Positions 4,117 to 7,734 of a stretch of DNA of 7,734 nt are shown piece after piece. The first letter of the stretch is position 1. Every line of letters starts with the position of its first letter. Origin of the DNA: CAZTEB01 sp964612735 (GTDB lineage: Bacteria > Patescibacteriota > Microgenomatia > UBA1400 > PJMF01). The stretch lies in contig CAZTEB010000041.1 of the NCBI GenBank assembly GCA_964612735.1, forward strand, positions 1 to 7,734, written 5' to 3'. The translations under genes and the position numbers were made by a program. A model generated the notes under the pieces. It saw nothing but the letters and a program-made list of their open reading frames with translations. It had not been told where the DNA came from and made no database searches.

Positions 4117-6063
4117 TTATCCAGCGCCACCACCGCCGCCGCCTCCACCACCACCGCCTCCTCCCGATGCGCTACCGCTTGATCCAACTCCAGAAGCGCC
4201 GTAAGCAGACTCTGTGGCACTGCTGAGGGATGACAGTGCTGTTTCTAGGTCGCCAATTGAGTCGGAAATTGAGTTGAATTGATTGCTGGCTATATTTGCA
4301 ACTCCCCAATGCTGAGCCATTCTCTCTTGCTCAGCAGCAGGGAATGAAATTGGAAGTTGAGAGAGAGCTTTGGCAGACACTCCCAGTAACGTTCCATATA
4401 CAAGGTAGTTCTCCCAGAGGATCAGAGAGTCGATTGGGTACTTCTCAGTCTTTTTATAGTTCTTCATATGCTTCTCAAACGCCTTCCACTCAGCTGCAGC
4501 TTGCCTGCCGGTTTCTGTCAGTTTTTCACCGTGATGAATGAAAAAGGAAGTAACAATACATGCTGCTAAATTGACAATGAACAAGGTTGCTACAACTGCA
4601 TTAGCAGAGCTAGGAGGAATAAGTGTGTGCCCATTTAAATAAATGAATAAAAAGACCGATCCTATCACGCACAGTATGTGCCAGACAATAGACCCAACTT
4701 TATGCTTCGTTTGGTGTGCTTGTTGATCGAATAATCCTTGGTCTAGGTTAGCTTGCAAAATTTGTTTGGGGAGATTTTTGAAAAATGAGTGAGCATGTGT
4801 TCTGTGAGCAGAAACCCAGTTATTAATATGGCTCAACTTGAGTGCTTCCACCTGTTGTCCTTGGATTGTTTCTTGTTGGGTGCCCATTTGACGAAGCAAC
4901 GACAAAATCTTGTCTTGGGTGACGCTCAACTGTTGGTTTTGAGGTTGTTGAGGAATTAAGTAGTACGCATACTTTTTGAACAAAAAACCCTCCTTTTTAT
5001 CACTGCGGGCAAATCGATACCAACTATCTCGAACGAGAGTGAGAACTGTCGAAACAAAGACTTTAGTTGTAAAATCTTCGCGAACAGTGAGCAGTTGTTG
5101 GACTTGTCCAGGGTCGAGCTGACTCGGTGGTTCCCACAAAGTGCCAGAATGGTTGACTTGTGGCAGCGGCGGGTCGTCGCCGTGTTCACGAAACAACTTC
5201 CAGCTCTTGTAAAACACCCACACCGAAATCAACGTCAACGCCGCCGCTGCCACACCGAGCACCTGAAACGTCTGCTCTAAATTTTCCTTTTCAGCAATGG
5301 TTTGGGCTATAAAAGCTGCTTCCTGCTCCTCTATATCTGCTTTTCTGAGTTCCCCACTAGCACCACTAGAGATCACTTCAGCAGGGAACAGTACTCGAGC
5401 TTCAAAGAACTGCCCAGCAGGAACTCTGGGAGCCTCAAAATCTATCGTACTGTTAGTGGTAATATTGACAGTTCCAGACAACGGTCCATGCGCCCAAGCT
5501 TGAATATCTGCAACGCCGACTGCAGTTGGTAATGTGACCGTGGCTGCAACATTGCTCTGGCTTATATCCCAGTTATCTCCAACTAACTTCCAGTAAAACT
5601 CAGCAGAGTCTTCATGCAGAGTCACGGCATTGGGAACAGTGTAGGAAAGCTGAAACCGCTTTTGCTCGTTATTGGCTCGATAAAACCAGCGCACATGTGT
5701 TTTGTTTTCTAACTGTTGTAGGTAAAAAGTATTGGAAGTTTTATCTGGAGTGTTAGTCCCATACACCGCAGGAGCAGCAACTGGTGAGTAACAGGTGGTC
5801 TCGTCGCAGACTTGAATATTTTCTGGCACATATGGATCAGTGCGACCAGTTTCATGGGTAGGTGCATAGTGTTCAATTTCTTGAAATGCAAACGTAAAGT
5901 CATCCTCAAAGTCGAACAGTCGCTCTTCAGTAATCACCGCAGAACCATCCGTTTGTAACTGGACGTCAATAGCAACAGAGTCAATGCTATATTCTTTTGC
6001 GGCAACACTTTGTGGAGTAAGCAACAACACGCAACTTGTGAGAATCAGAAGAATATACTTCAT
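4117..6063 (-). CDS. DUF2207 membrane protein with polyglycine C-terminus
   Basis: A 648-residue protein with the layout of the DUF2207 family. A signal peptide occupies residues 1-22 (likely cleavage after SVAA). A large extracytoplasmic beta-rich domain follows (about 23-235) with a Cys86/Cys91 pair, then a membrane helix (about 267-286), a mostly cytoplasmic region (290-450) and two close helices (about 455-477 and 488-509). The family hallmark LWENYLVYGTLLGV is at 549-562. The tail is Ser-rich and then has 13 consecutive glycines before a final Ala-Gly. Gly-rich tails are common in this family. The function is unknown; a cell-envelope role is inferred from topology only. A short stretch (about residues 265-320) uses mainly G/C-ending codons, unlike the rest. 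It diverges from the uracil-DNA glycosylase gene and has its own promoter giving a predicted leaderless mRNA. Confidence 0.88.
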   Translation of the reverse strand: MKYILLILTSCVLLLTPQSVAAKEYSIDSVAIDVQLQTDGSAVITEERLFDFEDDFTFAFQEIEHYAPTHETGRTDPYVPENIQVCDETTCYSPVAAPAVYGTNTPDKTSNTFYLQQLENKTHVRWFYRANNEQKRFQLSYTVPNAVTLHEDSAEFYWKLVGDNWDISQSNVAATVTLPTAVGVADIQAWAHGPLSGTVNITTNSTIDFEAPRVPAGQFFEARVLFPAEVISSGASGELRKADIEEQEAAFIAQTIAEKENLEQTFQVLGVAAAALTLISVWVFYKSWKLFREHGDDPPLPQVNHSGTLWEPPSQLDPGQVQQLLTVREDFTTKVFVSTVLTLVRDSWYRFARSDKKEGFLFKKYAYYLIPQQPQNQQLSVTQDKILSLLRQMGTQQETIQGQQVEALKLSHINNWVSAHRTHAHSFFKNLPKQILQANLDQGLFDQQAHQTKHKVGSIVWHILCVIGSVFLFIYLNGHTLIPPSSANAVVATLFIVNLAACIVTSFFIHHGEKLTETGRQAAAEWKAFEKHMKNYKKTEKYPIDSLILWENYLVYGTLLGVSAKALSQLPISFPAAEQERMAQHWGVANIASNQFNSISDSIGDLETALSSLSSATESAYGASGVGSSGSASGGGGGGGGGGGGGAG

Positions 6064-6069
6064 ACTTGT

Positions 6070-6099
6070 AGTATACGCTGGTAACGAATCGAGTGCAAA
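6070..6099 (-). promoter_or_regulatory. Promoter of the DUF2207 gene
   Basis: On the minus strand, TATACT (6075-6070) matches the -10 consensus at five of six positions. TTTGCA (6099-6094), 18 bases upstream, matches the -35 at four of six. Only six bases (ACAAGT) separate the -10 from the ATG at 6063, so transcription is predicted to start at the start codon. No Shine-Dalgarno site could fit. Confidence 0.6.
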
Positions 6100-6123
6100 G
6101 GAACCCTAGCAAAGGAACACTAC

Positions 6124-6151
6124 TTTACTCTTCCAAAAATATCCGTAAGAT
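6124..6151 (+). promoter_or_regulatory. Promoter of the uracil-DNA glycosylase gene
   Basis: TTTACT (6124-6129, four of six -35 matches), a 16-base spacer and TAAGAT (6146-6151, four of six -10 matches) precede CGAGGT and the ATG at 6158. The -10 to ATG distance of six bases again predicts a leaderless transcript. The GAGG inside CGAGGT is only one base from the ATG, too close for a normal ribosome site. Confidence 0.45.
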
Positions 6152-6157
6152 CGAGGT

Positions 6158-6823
6158 ATGGCAGCAGTTAAGATAGAACCAAGCTGGAAAGAAGCGCTTC
6201 ACGAAGAGTTTCAAAAAGTATACTGGGAGCGACTTACAGAGTTTGTTCGTGACCAGTACCAAACAACTCCCACCTATCCACCTCCTAAGGCAGTTTTCCG
6301 CGCGTTTGAGATGGTCCCGTTTGAGAAAGTAAAAGTAGTCATTCTCGGCCAAGATCCATATCATGGAAAAGGCCAGGCAAATGGGTTGTCGTTTGCAGTT
6401 AATGAGGGGATATCACTGCCGCCATCGTTGCAGAACATCTATAAAGAAATTCAAGCTGATCTGGGAGTAACTCCACATCAATCTGGCGATCTGAGTCGCT
6501 GGGCAGAGCAAGGAGTGCTGATGTTGAACAGTGTGCTGACTGTCCAAGCTCGCAAACCAGCTTCGCATAAAGGTCGTGGCTGGGAGGAGTTTACCGATGC
6601 AGTCATTGGACGACTGAATGAAAAACGCTCTGGAATTGTGTATTTATTGTGGGGCAAGTATGCACAGAAAAAAGGAGAAGTCATTAGTCGCGAACATAAT
6701 CTAGTGTTGGAGTCAGCACACCCTTCCCCCTACTCTGCTACCAAGTTTTTTGGCAATCATCATTTTAGCCAATGTAACAGTTACTTGATGTTGCAGGGGC
6801 TTGAGCCAATTGATTGGCGTTAG
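6158..6823 (+). CDS. ung: Uracil-DNA glycosylase, family 1
   Basis: A complete 221-residue enzyme of normal family length. It removes uracil from DNA, the first step of base excision repair of deaminated cytosine or misincorporated dUMP. The water-activating motif GQDPYHG is at 64-70, with Asp66 the predicted general base. The Pro-rich loop LPPSLQN is at 87-93, and MLN (122-124) carries the uracil-binding Asn. The minor-groove loop HPSPYSATKFFGNHHFS starts at His188, the predicted catalytic histidine. All hallmark residues are intact. The ATG at 6158 gives the usual N-terminal length and sits six bases after a -10 element. It diverges from the DUF2207 gene and converges, with a 12-base gap, on a small membrane protein gene. 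Confidence 0.97.
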   Translation: MAAVKIEPSWKEALHEEFQKVYWERLTEFVRDQYQTTPTYPPPKAVFRAFEMVPFEKVKVVILGQDPYHGKGQANGLSFAVNEGISLPPSLQNIYKEIQADLGVTPHQSGDLSRWAEQGVLMLNSVLTVQARKPASHKGRGWEEFTDAVIGRLNEKRSGIVYLLWGKYAQKKGEVISREHNLVLESAHPSPYSATKFFGNHHFSQCNSYLMLQGLEPIDWR

Positions 6824-6835
6824 AGAATCAGAAAG

Positions 6836-6991
6836 TTATCGACCAACTACTGATCGTAGCATTTCTTTACTCAGATTAATTACACCAAGTAACAACCAAC
6901 TCAGCCAGCGAAAGATCAACTTGAGACCACTGTCGGTGGCGTTGTTGGCAGCGCGGCGAAACTCGGGGCTTTGAAAATAGGATTGGGACAT
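6836..6991 (-). CDS. Small hydrophobic protein, 51 residues, unknown function
   Basis: A 51-residue frame from ATG (6991-6989) to TAA. I do not recognise the family. Residues 1-21 are polar (MSQSYFQSPEFRR and an AANNATD stretch). Residues 22-50 form one hydrophobic or amphipathic helix with two Trp residues and flanking Arg/Lys, so a membrane or membrane-surface location is likely. It is supported as a real gene by a perfect TATAAT six bases before the ATG and by the clean fit between ung (12 bases from its stop) and the HAD gene (18 bases between start codons). The open frame extends farther upstream to 7072, but that would run through the HAD gene and past the promoter. No Shine-Dalgarno site is present. 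Comparative evidence is needed to be certain that it is translated. Confidence 0.62.
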   Translation of the reverse strand: MSQSYFQSPEFRRAANNATDSGLKLIFRWLSWLLLGVINLSKEMLRSVVGR

Positions 6992-7009
6992 GGTAGTATT
7001 ATACCTCAC
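6992..7009. promoter_or_regulatory. Compact bidirectional promoter with overlapping -10 elements
   Basis: The whole divergent region between two start codons is 18 bp. On minus, TATAAT (7003-6998) is a perfect -10 followed by ACTACC and the ATG at 6991. On plus, TATTAT (6997-7002) matches five of six positions and is followed by ACCTCAC and the ATG at 7010. The two hexamers share five base pairs around the near-symmetric TATTATA. A TTGAAA at 6971-6976 is a possible plus -35, spaced 17 from an alternative -10 (TAGTAT, 6994-6999). Both transcripts are predicted to be leaderless. Confidence 0.62.
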
Positions 7010-7606
7010 ATGAACTTTCAAGACTATCTGGCAAAACATCCCAAAAAATACTTGATATTTGATTTTGATCATACAATTTATTCATTGATACTTCCGTGGG
7101 AAGTGTATCTCAAAGAAATGCCGCAGCGGATGCTAGAGGTAGCACCCCAATTAGCTGGTCGTGAAGCGGAGTTTAAGAGTGTGAATAAAATGGAGAATGA
7201 AGCGGTTCGACTCGTTGCCGACGCCGCGGTCAAAGCTCGCCACGCCTACTCTGCCGAGTTCGAGTCTGAGTACTACCAGGGAGTCGAACCGCACCAGGAC
7301 ATCATCAACTTCATCACCGACAACCGTGACAACTACACCTTTTTTCTGTGGACTTCTAATATGAGAAGTACCGTCGAACCGATTCTCAAAGAAAAAGGCA
7401 TGTTTGATATTTTTGAAACACTGGTCACTAAGTCAGACGTTCGTCTCACCAAACCATATCCAGAAGGTTTCTCACTCATCTTTAATCCAGACAAGCACGA
7501 CAAAAAAGATTTCTTACTGATTGGCGATAGCCACAATGACGAAGGTGCTGCCAAAGCTGTCGGCATCGATTTTTACTGTGTGCTGGATAGTGCAAACCAA
7601 TACTAA
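7010..7606 (+). CDS. HAD-superfamily hydrolase (probable phosphatase)
   Basis: A 198-residue protein with all four haloacid dehalogenase motifs. Motif I is DFDHT with Asp18 (nucleophile) and Asp20 (acid/base). Motif II is in LWTSN (Thr115 or Ser116), motif III is Lys148 in TKPYPEG, and motif IV is GDSHND with Asp173 and Asp177. A helical cap domain between motifs I and II (about 25-105) indicates a subclass I HAD, which usually dephosphorylates small metabolites; the substrate is unknown. I chose the ATG at 7010 rather than an in-frame ATG at 6971, because the earlier start would add 13 residues before the usual N-terminus and lie upstream of the promoter. Codons at about 7215-7341 are almost all G/C-ending, unlike the flanks. 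The next gene starts four bases after its TAA stop. Confidence 0.9.
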   Translation: MNFQDYLAKHPKKYLIFDFDHTIYSLILPWEVYLKEMPQRMLEVAPQLAGREAEFKSVNKMENEAVRLVADAAVKARHAYSAEFESEYYQGVEPHQDIINFITDNRDNYTFFLWTSNMRSTVEPILKEKGMFDIFETLVTKSDVRLTKPYPEGFSLIFNPDKHDKKDFLLIGDSHNDEGAAKAVGIDFYCVLDSANQY

Positions 7607-7610
7607 AATA

Positions 7611-7734
7611 ATGTTTTTTGCTGTGAGCTGGTTTGTGGTAACTCTTCTACTGTTTCTGGACTCGTTTGCTTTTGGTGCTGTTCACGCCCAGCTGCTCCGC
7701 AATAATCTCGGTGAGTGGGATGATGTACTCGACT
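7611..7734 (+). CDS. Start of a probable membrane or exported protein, cut by window edge
   Basis: Forty-one codons remain open to the window edge. The N-terminus (MFFAVSWFVVTLLLFLD, then SFAFGAVHAQLL) is a long hydrophobic stretch with no basic residue before it, so it is either a membrane helix or an atypical signal peptide. It is followed by a polar segment (RNNLGEWDDVLD). I do not recognise the family. The ATG lies four bases after the HAD stop, suggesting co-transcription. No Shine-Dalgarno site and no TANNNT box at the 6-8-base distance is present, so initiation may depend on coupling to the upstream gene. Confidence 0.55.
   Translation, partial: MFFAVSWFVVTLLLFLDSFAFGAVHAQLLRNNLGEWDDVLD

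Noticed and set aside
4117..6063. Polyglycine tail as a frameshift or assembly artefact
   Set aside because: Mixed glycine codons, a frame that stays open to a clean stop, and known Gly-rich ends in this family argue for a real tail.
6153..6156. GAGG as a ribosome site for ung
   Set aside because: It is one base from the ATG, too close for pairing with 16S rRNA in normal initiation; the -10 to ATG spacing explains the site better.
1..7734. CRISPR array, insertion sequence, prophage or integration site next to the tRNAs
   Set aside because: I saw no repeat-spacer series, transposase or integrase, and no duplicated tRNA 3' end that would mark an attachment site.

Overview
The window looks like part of a small, gene-dense chromosome of a Candidate Phyla Radiation (Patescibacteria) bacterium, most likely Saccharibacteria or a close relative. 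This placement rests on style rather than a marker gene. Intergenic gaps are very short, tRNAs have no encoded CCA, and there is a DUF2207 protein with a polyglycine tail, a stand-alone GIY-YIG protein directly behind a tRNA and a membrane-anchored CAP protein. TGA is used as a genuine stop (SGNH hydrolase and CAP genes), which argues against the UGA-glycine code of Absconditabacteria and Gracilibacteria. No phage, IS, CRISPR or plasmid genes are visible.

Layout. 1-2030 (minus): a three-gene set transcribed leftward, an EamA/DMT transporter, a cytoplasmic SGNH hydrolase and a peptidase E-like (S51) protein cut by the window edge. 2031-2259: intergenic DNA with the EamA promoter, one short hairpin and the tRNA-Gln terminator. 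2260-3792: a tRNA region with tRNA-Gln on minus and, diverging from it, tRNA-Leu(CAG), tRNA-Leu(GAG) and tRNA-Val(TAC), then a CAP-domain protein and tRNA-Phe(GAA). 3797-4054: a GIY-YIG protein starting 4 bases after tRNA-Phe. 4117-6063 (minus): a large DUF2207 membrane protein, divergent from uracil-DNA glycosylase (6158-6823). 6836-6991 (minus): a 51-residue hydrophobic protein that shares an 18-bp divergent control region with a HAD-family hydrolase (7010-7606). 7611 onward: the start of a protein with an N-terminal membrane or signal segment.

The most striking signal is in the control regions. All six protein genes that appear to begin a transcription unit have a -10-like hexamer of form TANNNT ending exactly 6-8 bases before the ATG, with no usable Shine-Dalgarno site. 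The predicted transcript start therefore falls on or within a base or two of the start codon, so these mRNAs look leaderless. Genes inside units lack this arrangement: the S51 gene has a GAGAGG site overlapping the upstream stop, and the GIY-YIG gene could get a nearly leaderless 5' end from tRNA 3' processing. The extreme case is 6992-7009, where overlapping, nearly symmetric -10 elements serve two leaderless genes in opposite directions.

Apart from the two short membrane proteins (51 residues; and 41 residues visible), the encoded functions are mostly familiar families. I do not see a clear new multi-gene defence or metabolic system.
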